Shown here piece by piece: positions 25,801-40,800 of a stretch of DNA of 64,000 nt (position 1 is the stretch's first letter; each line of letters starts with the position of its first letter). Where the stretch lies: the NCBI GenBank assembly GCA_019843655.1, contig JACDQD010000007.1, positions 23,516,365 through 23,580,364 of the forward strand, read 5' to 3'. The notes beneath the pieces are model-generated. The model ran no database searches, had not been told where the DNA came from, and saw only the letters and a program-made list of their open reading frames with translations. A program made the translations under genes and the position numbers. This DNA is from Lethocerus indicus. Lineage: Eukaryota > Arthropoda > Insecta > Hemiptera > Belostomatidae.

Positions 25801-28800
25801 CGTGTTAAGGTTATTGATCTATATTCAATTGGCGGTGGCCTCAGACTTCCGTTCCTCGTATCAAGCGGATCCCGCACGTCCCATAGAAAACACCCCGGCT
25901 GTAGTCGACATCGTCGAATACTAAAATTTGTAGATCCCTTGCTGAGTCGAGTTTCGTCAGGAAGGAGTCATTTTTTTATTATTATGATTAGTGTTTGTGA
26001 AAGCTACATACAAGATAAGGTACGCTTCAGGATTTGATATGCATGGAGGAGAAAACATTTTATGTAGGATTACTATAGGATATGAGTTTTTTCTGACTGG
26101 GGGATCAGGATACCGAAATAGGTATGGCAAAAATTCAAAGTAGCTAGGGGAGACGCGGTATTCGAAAGCCTCGTAAACCGCCCAATAGTTGCTGATTTGA
26201 CGAAAATAATGTTCTCGCCAGAAAATAAAAACCGGCAGAACAGGACTTTTCGAGTCATTTCGGTTCTCATACTGTTGTATGGAATTCCGAGGAGAAAATT
26301 TTTTAAATTCGGTCCCGATGCGAAACCCGCCGTTCCCATTTATCGCGAACGGCGTTTTAGAAAGTCGAATGGGAAGAATGAGAGAAAGGTGAAAGATGAA
26401 GTCTTGGTTGGCTCGGCGGCTTAAACCATGTCAGTCGGTCAGATTTACATTTTTATATTCTGCATTTTGTGATTCTATCGAAGAACTACAGAATTTGATA
26501 CAATGGAACTGTTCCTGTTGAGACCGGCTTTATGTCAGGTTGACATTCCCGGACGTGTACAAAAATATTGCAAAAAAACCGTACAGCGTACGTTCATTTT
26601 TTTGAAACGAAGTTTCAGCTGATGTATTGAATTGATTTAAACCCAGGGAGAAAGAAGTTGGAATATGAAAAAGAGGTGAATATGTGATTGTAAAATTATG
26701 TAACTAGAGGAGAGGGTAGGCTTTTTTAAAGTTAAACTGTTATTATACACAAAGTTCATATTTTGTGTTCAAACGGAAGGCTCATACTGCGTTGAGTAAG
26801 CTTACTGCACAATAATATGGACCTTAGCTCCATTTGAGTTGTCCGAAGAATAAGGATGTTTATCTGATACTACGGTATTCTACTAAACTGTGCATGTTTA
26901 AAATACAATGCAGAACCTGGGTTCCTCATTTGATAGAAATACTTTCGATTCGACCTTACAATAAATTCATTCCAGATTTCCTTGTTTTTTATTTAATTTA
27001 CGTACATATTATTATATTTTAATGTTTATATCTAATTTCTTAGTTCCGATAAAAATAAATCTCTCTTGTCGTTAGTCTGAAAACAATTTTTCTCGAAATG
27101 TATATAGGTCCAACGAAACGGTTCCCCTGCAACCTAATCTGCAAATTAATCTTTGGAGATAAGAATCCACCTCCTTCGCATATATCAGTGTTGCCGTTGG
27201 GAAAGTAGAGTACATTTAAAATTTTAATATTTTTCTAATAAAATGGTTCATGTAAGGATTATGTCTAGAACAGTAACATTCCAACCGCAAAATTGACTGG
27301 TCAGTTCGGTTTCGCCTAATCTCTAAAATTATAAATGCCCCGTAATGGTAAAACTTGTAATTTATATATTTATTACATATGTATTTATTGCGTGGGGTTA
27401 GGCCTTATTAATCTTAGTATTACATCGTGTTAAACTAGCTTACTTAATATGTTGACTTTTGTTTCATTTTCCTCCTACGTCGTCCGGCTCGCAGGTTGTA
27501 AGCTTTGTTTGTTAATTTATCATGCAACTCTTTATTGTAGTCGTCTTACCTATTAATACCGATTCGTAACCGAGAAGAGCCCCCAATAAAGATAACAACT
27601 GAATAAACAATGGGAAATTAGAGCGTGTAAATGTGTTCTGTGACTCAGCATGGACTAGAATTCAGAGCCATTTTGGAATGCTGCGCCGAGGTTCCTTTGG
27701 TTTCATCGCATTCGGATTCTTAGTATAATTTTACCATGGTTGAATTGTGCTGTAATATTTTTACAGTGATTTAAAATATAATTGGAAGCGGGGAAATTAG
27801 AAGAAGTGGCTTCCTAAAATTATTCGAAAACGACCCCGCGTATTATACATTAAGTTATATAATATACCCGAGCTCCACTATCTAGGTACCTGTTTAAGGC
27901 CGGGATATAGGCATGCATTGGGGTGCGTATTCAGGTAGGCTAGGCATACCGCCACGAAAACTATTGGTATTCGAATGCAGGGACCTGTACCCCCATAGAC
28001 CTACGTTCACTGAATCCACAATAGACAATGGTGGTGACTGTATCCCCCGTTTATCCGCCACTTTGGCTGGCTTGGTAACCAATGAAAGACGTCGTCGTTG
28101 TTTTGTCCCTTCGAGTTCTATCTTATCAAGATCTCGGCTCACATCATATTAATGGCAGAATTCAGTATAATTAAATTCAAACAAACTTTTATTACGATTT
28201 AAATGAAATTCCCATCAGCGTAGACTGTTTACAATTTGGCCTGGAAATATCTGAGACATCAATCATCTCGCATTGCCCAATCCTTCTCCATGTGATACGA
28301 CGTACAAATACGTTTTCATTCAGTACTGAAGCGTTCTGTACTTTGCGGTGTTCTGTATTTTGTAGAACTGTTAATTAGACACGGGGAGAATAAACCATAA
28401 TATTGTATCCCAGGTATTAATGTGTTAAGTATTATGTTCATTTGCCAATTGAACGCGTAATTTTAGACGATATATACTTCCGTAAGCTGATTTTTCTAAC
28501 GAGTATTTTAGTCTACTCTCCAGCAAATCAATCTCAGTATCGTTTCATTTTTTAATCCACGTTCATTGGTAATTCATTCAAGTTAACTTTCAGTCATTTT
28601 TGGCCAATTTTATGGGATTCCCCGTAACGGTATTTCAGGCGTCCCATTAAGGCTTCTCGGATAAAGTAACCTCTTAGAAAGCAACATCAGCACATCTTTG
28701 CATTTAAATTTCACTCAACTCAGATCATGTTTTCCCTTCCACTTCTCATTTTTTTTCTCTTTACCTAATATCTAATTACTATGCAACACCGTCTCGTCTA

Positions 28801-31800
28801 TCGTCCTGGACGGTGGCTAATCTGACTAGTTTTACTATCGAAAAATATTGGAGGGGAAAATTTGTCTAGAAAATTAGATTAATCCCTTCCAAGTAAAATA
28901 TAATATACACTGTGCCGTATCGACACGCTACATGTATAAAAAGAAATATCTTGAGACAAAATCCAAATTGAATGCTTTTCGGTCACGAAGCATGTTTAGT
29001 CAGTTCCCTGTTTATTTTGTGAGACTGGTCGATTTCAGATAGCATGGTACCGCATATAACTATAGTTAAATAAATAATATTTTTTTTTAATATAATGCTG
29101 AATATTTTAATGGTACATTTATTTATATTTCTAATTTATTAACTAGAATTAATTTCATCCTCGTTACTTTACTCCATTAAATTTGACTATTTTATGGACA
29201 CCAATATTATGTGCAGATTATGTCTTCTAGTTTAACAGGAATATAGACATTGTGTCATGTGTAAATCGTCTTGAGAAAGGTAAGACTTCTTCGATAGACC
29301 AGCCGGTCGATTCCCCGTGTGCTACAATGGAAATACTCGCTTAAGTAGAGACTCCGGCGAAGTAAAATAAACGTGGAACGAAGTGGGTCGCAGAAAGTTC
29401 AGAAGATCGTGCGTTTGTTTTTACGAGGGTGAAAGAAGAAAGGGCGATCTAATGAATGAGTCAGAGAGGGAAAGTCCGTGTATAATTCAATCCACTTCTT
29501 ATCCAGATGGAAGCCGGCAACAGAAACAGTTTTCGAGAAAGTCACACAGCATTCAGGTTGAAACAGGTCACTCGTGACTGTGATTTGTGGGAGTTGGCTT
29601 CCGAATAAAAGAGGATCCGTGTTAATCCAGTTCAATGGCTTTCCTTATGGGCTGTTTTCCTGTCCACAATTATATTGTACTCATACCATTTCATTAGAAA
29701 AGGAAATTGTGGGTCGGTCAGTTCAATATTTTATTTACATACAGGAAAATCATGCAGGATGAGAAACATATAGTTGTCAAATATCAATATCTACTTAGAA
29801 TATCGATAAGATTAGTGCAGTATTACGTAGAGCGCACGTCTATTGAAAAAGTTTGCCTTCCTCAAGACGATCTACTCATGCCACAACGTCATACTCATCT
29901 TAAAATTATCTTGAGCGATAATTCCAACATGACCTTTATGCTCAACAATCTCAATCATAAAGCTATTGGAACTCTCAGTTGTACAAAACCAAAATTTGAT
30001 AGTGATTCACTGTTGATGACGGCTAGTCAAAAGAAACACGACCTATATTGCTTAAGTTTTCTAATCCTATAAAATTAGTGCTATAATGTGTATCTGCAGG
30101 GAGTAGGTTTTAGTGAAGGCAAACAGGCCGGCTTACGTGGAGTTTCGCCAGAACGTGTGTTATTATTCTTGACGTCGTCTGGCTGCTCGCGTGGGTTCGT
30201 CCCTGTGTGCTTCGGTGTCCGTGTAGTTTGTGTGTGTGCGCGCGCCCAGGCTTGAGCTCGTGAGGAAAATTCAATGTTTTACGTGAAGGTAATGTTTCAT
30301 TTTGTTTTTCGCCGTGACATAATAATCACTTGTCAAGGCAAGTGGAAATACAAAGCAGTACACTCCTATCTCACCGCTGAGTCATTTCAAACACTTCTTT
30401 TTACTATACCTACGCTTAGGTGGGGGTTATGTGGAAAATTATTTATGACTGAGTCTACTCCTCTTCTAGGTTCACTGTTAAGGCGGTATATAGACACCGT
30501 GTGAAGAAGATTAAAGACCAGTTTTATGATGCAAGAACGCAATAACAAATTAATTTCATATATTCCATATATAAAAAAAAGAGGAGGGAATATGAGAAAT
30601 CTCTTATTTCTACTAATATTAACTTCTGAAAATTAACTTCTGAAAAATCACCGCTTATATGAATGTTTGCATCCACTTATTCGTATTTACATATTTATAT
30701 AACGATTACCCCCATTGACTCTTGAAAAAGTGTAGATTTTGAAGTGAATTTCTTACGTAAAATTATTACTTACTAATAAGGAAAATTTAATTTGAGTAAC
30801 GGAAATGTGAAGAAGTTGGGGTATACGGAAGGAAGTAGGTTTAGAAAGCAAGACGTAGGGTCGCAGAAGGAAACGGCAGATGTTTGGTATCAATACCATC
30901 AGTCTGGTGAAAACAATTGTCTTCTATTCCGGCAGACTTCCGATCGTTAACAGTTGTTACTACTTGTCGGTTACGGCAGAATTTCGCTGCTGATTCAAGA
31001 AGGACTTTATTAATGGGCGAAAGTGGTTTCTATAACAATGTTTGTAAAAGTGTGTTACAATTTTAAACGCATTACCTCACGTCTGTTCAAACACACGATA
31101 AGAAAAATAACCCAATTAATAGTTTATTGTTGATTTCTATGTTTGTATTCCTTTGAAGCCATTGTCCCTATGTTTCTTAAAATAGAGTTTCCCAGGAATG
31201 AGTTTTGATTGGCTTGTAAATAGAGCTGTGCAATATCGTGGGAAGTTAAAGCACAAACATCGTTTCATTCGACCTGTTTTTAACAAACTACCATGTTCGA
31301 GGTAATTGTTGTGACTATTATCAAACATAAATTTCCAAGTATTCACCAAAAATTGCCAACAGGTAATGAAAAAGTTATAGTATTTTCTTTTTGTATTTTC
31401 AAGATTTTTAAACATGCAACTCACTGTCCGCCCTCATAATCGATACTATGTAATGTTCTTTAAGCATGCAGTATTTTTCATTTGTTAAAAGATTTTGAAA
31501 ACAATTGCCTTAATTAATCTGGCTTAGATTTATAAGTTAGTCAACCACCTAACATCACCATAAGTTATGAATGTAAATTATATTATACTATAATTAAATG
31601 TTATTATTATACATTAAATCCGACCGAAATATACGATCATTCGATACAATTGAGTACAAACAAGTATAATGGAAGATGTGCGTCATTGCATTGCGTACCC
31701 GTTTTCATGTTTTGTACGTTTAGGGTTATGAGCTTGTGTAGGGCCGAAATATCTACCAGGTTTCATTTCAGGTAATTTACCTCATCATATAATGGTTTCA

Positions 31801-34800
31801 AAAACTACCATTGGTTAAGTACTTGCGACACTACAACTACGTCTTCCATTTGGCAACAGATCAAAGCATAAATTTACAAGAAAATCTCAGATGATCTGGT
31901 GATAATTTATCGTGTCATCAAACAACTCTCCCTGACTCTAGCTGTGGAGATGTGCCACGGTGTCAAATATTTATAAATATACGTCATTTATCATAAGTCA
32001 GCAGGAGTATGATCACTCCAGAAATTCATGTAAAAATCCTACCCAATTTGGATATTATTGAAGACAGGTTTTGGGGTTTTAAGGTTAAGTACCTCTGACT
32101 CTGAGATACTTACGAAGTACTCTGTCAGCACTCGTAAGTACCTCTCTGTGTTACCTACGGAAACCGGTCTATCTTGTAACCATATGGGTGATTGAAAATC
32201 CTTTCAAAGTCTCGAATACATTAAATTATCTGTAATAGCTACAATTGTACTAGAACTAAAAAGAAGACAAAATGAGATATAGTCAGTGAACTCACACTAT
32301 TACGTGTAAGGGGAGGTAGGAGTATTTTTAGTAGACGTTTAAAGTCATAATTTTTATGTTGAAATTCAGCGAGAACGGCTGCCAATTCACTGTTGAAAAT
32401 GATGTGAGTTTGAACGACGTATTTGGAACTGGGAAATACCAGGTTGTAAGACTCGAACTATTGTGAGGGCAGGAAATGGCAATTGCATTCGCTGGCCGCG
32501 TGTAAAAGCGTTAGGCCTCTCGGCGAGGGCGTGGCACATCAACCTCCTCCTCAACCTGTTTCCTTCAGGCTCCACTTCGCCGGCTAAACTTCACCGGCCT
32601 GCGAATAGCGCAGGCAAATTCGTAGGAAATAGGATACTGCGGTACAAAATAATGAGTTTATGAACCGGTCTTTCAGTCGGTCGTATTTAAGTTGGAGAGC
32701 GCCATCTGCCAGCGGCTGCCCACGCACCACCATTCACGCTCGGCCAACGCCTCATCCAATTTCTGCCGAGAAATACGCTGGTTATTAATGATACCTTTTT
32801 TTAATACGATGCGATTCTCATTACGTTTTAGCGCGGTTCTAGGATGGTGTTGCTTTTAAAATATAGCCGAGATCTTATCGTACTTTTTTTCAATTCATTC
32901 TCAATTCTGGACGGCATGTGTGAAAGTTTTGCGATTATTGTAATAAAATATGTTCATTTCTTAAATATACACAAATTCTATTAAAATTTATTTTGTATAA
33001 TGCATTTCTAATTCCCCCTTATTTCGTGGAAACTGATATTTTAGATTCATAAAATGTTGTGCGTTTTAGATTATGTTAGGTCAAACAAAGAATACGATAG
33101 GGACGATAAAAACATCATTAACAACATGTACCAGATAAGATGACACGACAAATACGATTGGTATGCCTTATCATTAGTAAAATAGGGATAGATTGTCACC
33201 GAATCAGGAAAAAAAGGAAAATCCGCTCGGGTTTCACCGTTGGATCGCTACCGACCAGGGTGTTACGTGTCGAAACCGCCACCGTAATTAAAAGGCCTAT
33301 TGTTATCCGCTTTTCTTATTTCCTGAGTTTGATTACGCGGTAGTGGCAGCGGTAGAGTCAGGTAACGGCCCGGCTGCCATTACCGTTGGGAATGCCGATT
33401 GGGGACGTTGCGCAATTGAACTACCGATTGCGCAATCGACTCCGCAAGAAAGTAGTCGTCACCCACCTAATAACCGTGCTTTAGAATTGAGCAGTCCCAG
33501 ATATAACATTCTGTTCAGAGGAATTAACATTCCGTTATAACGATGGCAGGACAATACTTCGAACTCATGAATACATCGTATTTATTGATCATAATAATAC
33601 AGTTGTACTATTAAAGAACGATTTTATATTATATTCCTCGAATAACATTTAAAATTTCCATTACTTATCTCCTCAAAGAAATGTTGCGATATCTATTTGA
33701 ACACTACAAGATTAGAGCTATATTAGGGTCACTCAATGTATTGCTGCCGATAGGGAAATCGGCCCATCCCCTTTTTCTTGACGTGCCATAGCAATCGGCG
33801 TGAATCATGTGCGGTGGATTGTTTAACCAAAATATTCAATCACTGCGTGTATTTCCTTACCGAGAAAATATTACAAGTGATCAATTACAAAGAACTCATC
33901 GTCGGACGTTGACTTTCCCCGGGTGAATTACCTCCCCCCTCCCTTTGAGTCAAGTTTCTGCGAAGTCCCAAGAAAAAAAATGAGTTGGCAATTCCGCCGC
34001 CAGTGAAAGTACAGATATTGCAGAAAAAAAAACCCGGGTATAAAATCCGCTGGCGTTTCGTCGGCCAATAAACATACCGAAGAAAATACTTTTACGGCCG
34101 ATTAACTCCGGTTAATTAGAGCCCTTCCGCTAATAAATAACAACAAGTGGACTAACGCAATTAGAGCATTACTATTAACAACGGCCGATAACTGGCCGAA
34201 CGGGGCCATTTTCCAAGAATAAAACTCTACAATAATTTAACTATTTGATAATTGAACACGCGATCAGGACCACCGCCAGGTGGGAACGACCCTCGGGAAA
34301 TAAACTAAACACAATTTGAACACGGAAAGTAGTACATTGCCCAGAGGTAACCCAGTCATTTTTATAGTAACCTATAGTAGTAATATTATATTTTGATGCG
34401 GCGTTCTGAGTTACCTATGTTTCTTCTGATGTTGCTATCGACTCGCCAATTCGTTCTGGAACTAGGCCGTTCTCGGACTTGGCCGCCATCGCCACTAGCA
34501 TTCCAAGGTACTTATTTACAAAGTCTAACAAGACTTTGTTATATTAAGAGAAAGATGAAGAAATATCAAATAACTCTTAAAAAGAAACGACGGGAATGAT
34601 ATTGACTATTGAAAGAAGCAGAAACCGGCCTCGAACTAAGCGATTTGAGAAAGAAAATCGGTCGAGGGGTAATGCTGAGGGAGTTGCGGTTGATTTTTCG
34701 ACATATTTTTCCAAATATAAAGTTGAATAAATTTTGCCAGCCGGTTAGAGCGAGTATACTGGTGTTTTGCCGTGTCTGTTGGATGGCGGCGAGTTTAAGA

Positions 34801-37800
34801 GGCGGGTTGTCCGTGGGTCATTGTACCCGGTCGCTCAGAGCCCGGCCTCTGCCTATATATATATATATATATATATACATTCCCGCCGCAACCTCTTTCT
34901 CCTCTGGCCGGGGCCCCCCATTGTCTCTATTGTTGTTTCCACTGTTCATCAGTCGGTAGTCCTACCGCGCGACGCGTTACACCTTACCGTTTCCGAGCTC
35001 ATCCTCCTTTCAATGCCGCCCTTTATTTTCGGGACTCGGTTCGGGCCCCGTTCGCTCTTTCATTTTCTTGTTCTGATCCTTCGCCCGACGTGGGGTCGAG
35101 TACGGCTGTGGGAAATAGACCCCGATGGCATTCGACGGTTTTTCACGGGTTCATAGAAGTGGTGGTCCTCTTGCGGACAAAATTTCTACGAATGTTCACA
35201 GTGGTGAGATCGTCGTATAAGATACGATTGTACTTACATAAAAGACTCTCTTTTGATAGTTCTTTTTTTATATTAACTATCATACAGTGCGGTGTTACGT
35301 TCATTATATAACCTCTGTTAAGTATTGAACAATAATATGAAGCATTATGTAATGATAAACAAAGCAATATCAACTCTCTATAATTAGTATGATAACAATT
35401 ATGAAACAATTTTTTAGATAAACACGATTTTCATTTCCTCCTCTAGCTTTTGCGTCTCCTATTGTAGAAACTAAAAACGAATAAGGCTGCCAATATTCGA
35501 CTATCCTTCATTATCAGCCGAGAATATCCTGCTGAGAGAATATATATGGACCTTAAGACGACGAAAAAATATTAAATATTTTTCTTGCTTTAGTGTGCCC
35601 CAATGAATTAAGCCACCGTAGCTATCGACTAGAAATCCCTAGAAAATATATGCGAAAACCATGAATTACATCTTTTAGGCATATACTAGTTATTTCATAG
35701 ATTAATGTCAGCATAAAAAGTTGCAAATGGCGCTCTGTATGACAAAGGCCCTCTATCCTATATAGAAGAAATTACAATGCCGTATTCAACAGTATATTTT
35801 ACCGGTTATCGGATAGGGTGGCTAAATATTGTTATGTAACAAGAAAACTTGGATGAATTTATATATTTTGGCAGATAATTGTCCCGGCTGTATTCATAGG
35901 AGGGGGAGGGAATTGGGCTGAGGGTCTCGCCGTGAGGGGGGTTCGTTCACCTCTTGTCTCCTCCCTCTATCCTTTCTCGCTCTCTCTCTCTACCTCAACC
36001 GGTGTTCTTCTCTTTTATCGTTCGTCTCTTCCCAAAGTATAATTCGCGCTGGGGTTTTCCCATTGCCCCTGGCTTTTGTTCCTACTTCGGGGTCCAAGTT
36101 CTTTCTAAGAACTCATTTGTTTTCCGACTCATCAAATACTTTATAAAATGTGTTAGAATATCTGGCCCATAAGCTTAACATGTCTATGTCTTGAGTTCAA
36201 CTTTAATATACTGATCCTGTCTGTGTTTACTTCAGTCTTCAATTTGAATTTTTAATAAAGAGTTACATAGAATTTTATTGCATGTCAAAGTACAGCATAC
36301 AAATATAAAGTACTGGTTCCCGGTTTAAATAATTGAACACTGTGAGTATTACTGTTCAGGTACGTACCGTCCGGTAACAGATTAATGAAGTTATCGAGTA
36401 ATGATAAAAAAACATTCACTAAACTTGTGATCTCTTAACCTTCTTTCTGGACGATAAATAGTTACATTTGTTTAATTTCTTTCTATTAATTCCAGATTTA
36501 ATATTTTACCTCAGGCCTAAGTGAACAAGATCTTGAGTATATTTTTAATTCAGCTGTCGAAACTACGATGCATTCTGAAGAATATCAACACTTTTTGAAT
36601 GTTTGCAATGGACGAATTCATATTTAGTTATTACCTTTCTTATAAGAAATGAAAGGTACATTTGTGGTATAAAGAACGGAATTGGACACTGATTCTAGCA
36701 GATTGTATTTGATCTTAGCTAGCGATGATGAAATTTTCGTAAATTTTATTCAAAGGACATGTTCCTGAGGTGAGAAACTGGCCGGTCTCTTTGGATACGG
36801 GGCCAACAAACCCTGGTCGCCTTTTGGAGGTCGACTGGCACATAATAATAATAATAAACTGAAAGTCCCCACTTCCCTGAATAGAAATTAAACACTTCAG
36901 ATTCCGATTTCAGTGTGTTTTCATGCAAAAGGGTTGCGGGAATCTAAATGTAGGGATATTTAGGGAAACTTATTTTTTTATGCGTCTCATTTCAATATTT
37001 CTAATGCGATATAATATTCATTTTTACTGGCTCAAAATATTTGTTTCATAATCGGAATTTTTATGTCACAGTCGCACCATCGACAGTTCGGAACATCATC
37101 GTGCAATTTTCTCCTCGCTTGTTCATTCTTAACGTAGACCAGCTTCGCCATCTTCTACAGTACTACATAGTGTTATAAAGAGATAACATTTATAATCGTA
37201 AATCGTGTATAAAAACATACTCATTTATTTGTGAAAAATGAAAATAAAATATATCCAAATGCGAGCTGAACAGAGACTGGAACTAAATTGTACTGAATTA
37301 TTAGTACAATAATAATATTATAACTAACTTTTGTAGACGTAGCAACCTAAATTTCTTTAGGGGAGTCGAGTTTACCCACTTCCAGGAAAGGTTCTTTGGC
37401 ATTTCATTTCTTACAGTATAGTATAATTTATTGGCTCGGTGTTTAAGCTTTTTTAATCTTCTGTTGTTTTTCCCCCTGTTCTGTTGTTTTGAGTCATTAT
37501 TCGTGTTATCATAAGCAGCCAAGTCGGGTCGGTATCGCCGGGCTGTCGCAGCTCGGCTGATATAACTTACTGCCAAGGTTTTTTCATACCTGACATTCCC
37601 CCAAATCAAAACAAAAATATTGTGCTTAGCCCGAGCACAGTTGTAAAAAGTTCTTACTCGAAACTTGAGATATGAAAACCGCACATGAGCACGCGATCCC
37701 GTACTATATTCAACTGCCTGTCGGATGTGATTTGACTCAGCAGGTTGAATATGACGACTTTAATTAGTTAAATATTATACAGATTTATTTACAAAGAAGA

Positions 37801-40800
37801 TTGCTTTGATTTTAAGCATGATAAGTCCCCCACTTTGATAAAGTTGAACTTCGTGGAATTTTTTTATCGCACGACTCACATTTTTTTATCCCCCGGGAGT
37901 CTGCAAGCTCCACTCAATCTACCAACTCCAATTTCATTAAGAGTTAAGTACAAATTCTCAAGTGCTTTTGTAATATTTCACCCCGCGACTTTTATTTCAT
38001 AAAATATCAGGGGGCGAAACTTCCTAAAAACATGTGCGCGCGAAAATATACGGGGTCAGATAGCCCATATAAGGCCCGCATATTGTATTACTATCTTCAT
38101 ATAAGGCACGAAATATTAAAGAATTATGTATTTAATTAAGCGTAGAATTATTTAGAAGAAAATTCAAGGCACTATTATATAAAAGTACGGTTTTGCGCCT
38201 GGGAGAAACGTTTCATCTGTGAAGCTTAGCTTGGTTATTAGTAGTTCAATGGTACTGATAAAATATAAACGAAATGATATTAAGGCAGTCGTGCTGTCGT
38301 AATTAAAAGGGTTATTAAACCCATTTATCTCGATGAAGTCCGGATAAATTGTCAAGATTTTATCGCCATTATAACAATCGAGTTATGAAATATTCGTAAC
38401 CTAGTTATGTCAGTCGTGAAAATATTGAAATTATCGTTCTTTTGTAAAAAAGCATTCCGTTTTATTCTTTTTAAATTCAATTCAGTTTTTATGTTCAATA
38501 GACTTTATGTGAATCCGTTCTTGAAAGTCCTTACAAAATTAGTCGTCGTTGGAGGAATGTCACATTTTCTGTGTTCTACTATTTAACTACTATTATCTAC
38601 AAAATTTAAAATTCCTATTCGTTAATTTTAATCAATAAACTACAACATAGTGGGTAAATATAAGGTATTATTTCGGTATAGTGTGACATGAAAATATATT
38701 ACCGCCAGAATAATTATCAAATGCGAAATACTTCTTCTCGAAACATTTAATCACAAGGTTCCGCTCGAACGAATTTTCCCCGACTGTATTAACTCGGCAA
38801 TTTCCCTTATCTTCGTGTCTGACAAAGGATATTTAGTTCTGAGTGTACGAAAAGTGAAAAACGAATAGGGGCTCTCTTCCAGTTGTGGCGAGGGGACGGG
38901 GGTCTAATTCGAGACAATTTTCTTATCGGGATAACGGTGAAAGGTCAGACAGTTGCCGGTGTTGTTCTGTCTTTCCCTACTACTCGCTCAGTCTGGGCCC
39001 AAAGATTGAATAGTAAAATAGAGTATAGTGTGGGGGGTGGTCCGGGGTCAGGGGGTCATGAAACATGTCGTGCCGGGCTCCGTTTTTATTCGCCCCCCGG
39101 GAGGTAATTTGCATTGGGCTGGGATCGATACTTGCAACTCCTTCTCCTTAACTATAGGCCTCCCTACCTCCTTCGCCCTAACTACAGTTTAATTCGATTC
39201 CCAAAACCCGGTTTTTAGCGCCCGACGAGTGTAAAGGTGAAATATTTTTTAGCTTAACCTGCTGAAAAAACACCTAGTATAACACCCTTAAATAATACGT
39301 TCTCTAACCCCAGGCGAAAAAAAAAGTTAAAGTTTATTAAGGTTAAAGATTTTCCTTAACTTAACAAATTCTATGGCATTAGAGAACGTAGGATGTTATG
39401 ACGGAATAACGCATATATGACGATATATGATAATGTACTCGCTAACGCGAGTTTATTATGAATTCGCCTTAATCACCTGTAGAAGAGAAAGCATGAGATA
39501 TGCATAAACCTATCCAGTTGGAAGATACAAACCACAATGTGTTATATCTTCGTGACAAACAAACAAGCTTTAATAAACATAAAACCCAACCGAATGCTCT
39601 GTCAACAAACGATCATGGACAGCGATGATGACTGATGTCTCTTCAGATGAAATGATGTTCTCTTTTCTTTTTTTATAGTGTCGGCGTTCAAGTAGTAGGA
39701 ACACGAACACGCGTAATGTATCTTGGTAACACACAGACTCTCCTACACTTAACTCTATTGTTAATTACATACAGAATTACAAATCTCCTCATATTACACG
39801 GCTGTGTAATAACAACAATTATAAATTCAGGCAACAGACTAAGTCCATACTCTAATATATTCCAAACATATTTGGGTAAACTCGAAGGTAAGTAGTGAGG
39901 CTCTCTTTGCTTCTGAGGTTGGACAATTTAAATTCCCCCCTTCGACCGAATTTATATGCCGAGGTCTGTCCACTTGTCTCCGGACTACAAAGAGGGATCG
40001 AGGGTCATCGGTTAGTCATTGAGAAGGTTGGTTGATTCCGAGATAAGGAGTTCTACACAGGCCGCTACTGAATATGGTACTAGTGTCCCAGCGACCGTTT
40101 TCATTAGCCATGTTGCAACAGGTCGAGCACTTGTGTATGCATTGCCAACGGCGGTGAATTTGTCGCGTGTAAGCTTCCATAGAGGTTTAATCGAATGCGC
40201 CGGATTACTGTATGTACGTGACAGTTATGAAGAACTAATCCTACACCCGAACTAGAAATAATAAATTAATTTGCTCATTCTTATGTTCGTTGTCCAAACG
40301 TTTCTTCGTTTTCAAGCAAAGCACCCTATACCTGTCCCGTCATGTTGTGGATTTCGTGTGTTCTACTGAGAATGTATTTTGTCATTTTCTGTCACATTGG
40401 CAACTAATGGTAATTTCAGGAACCCGCAAGAAATGGGGCTTGGCCGTGTACAGGAAACGCGTAGTTTTGCATTGGGCGTCGAGTTGTCGCAACTCGAGCA
40501 ATCTGCCATACCAATTGCCAACGACAAAGGATTTGGCATTTGTACATTCACGTTTCATTATGTCCTGACCGCAATTCGAGGACACTTACTTCTGGGGAGT
40601 CTTTTTATTTGTGTACATCGTTCACGAAGCAGAGCGTGTAACACGCATTGCAGAGTGCTAGTTATCGGTAGAGAATACAAACATCGTTAATTACCCGATG
40701 GTATACTGACCTATATCGGCAATGGATCTTATATATGTCGAAGACCTATCGAGAAGATTTTCTGTCTCCACTGGCCTAGTAGTTAGATCGGTTTCGGATT

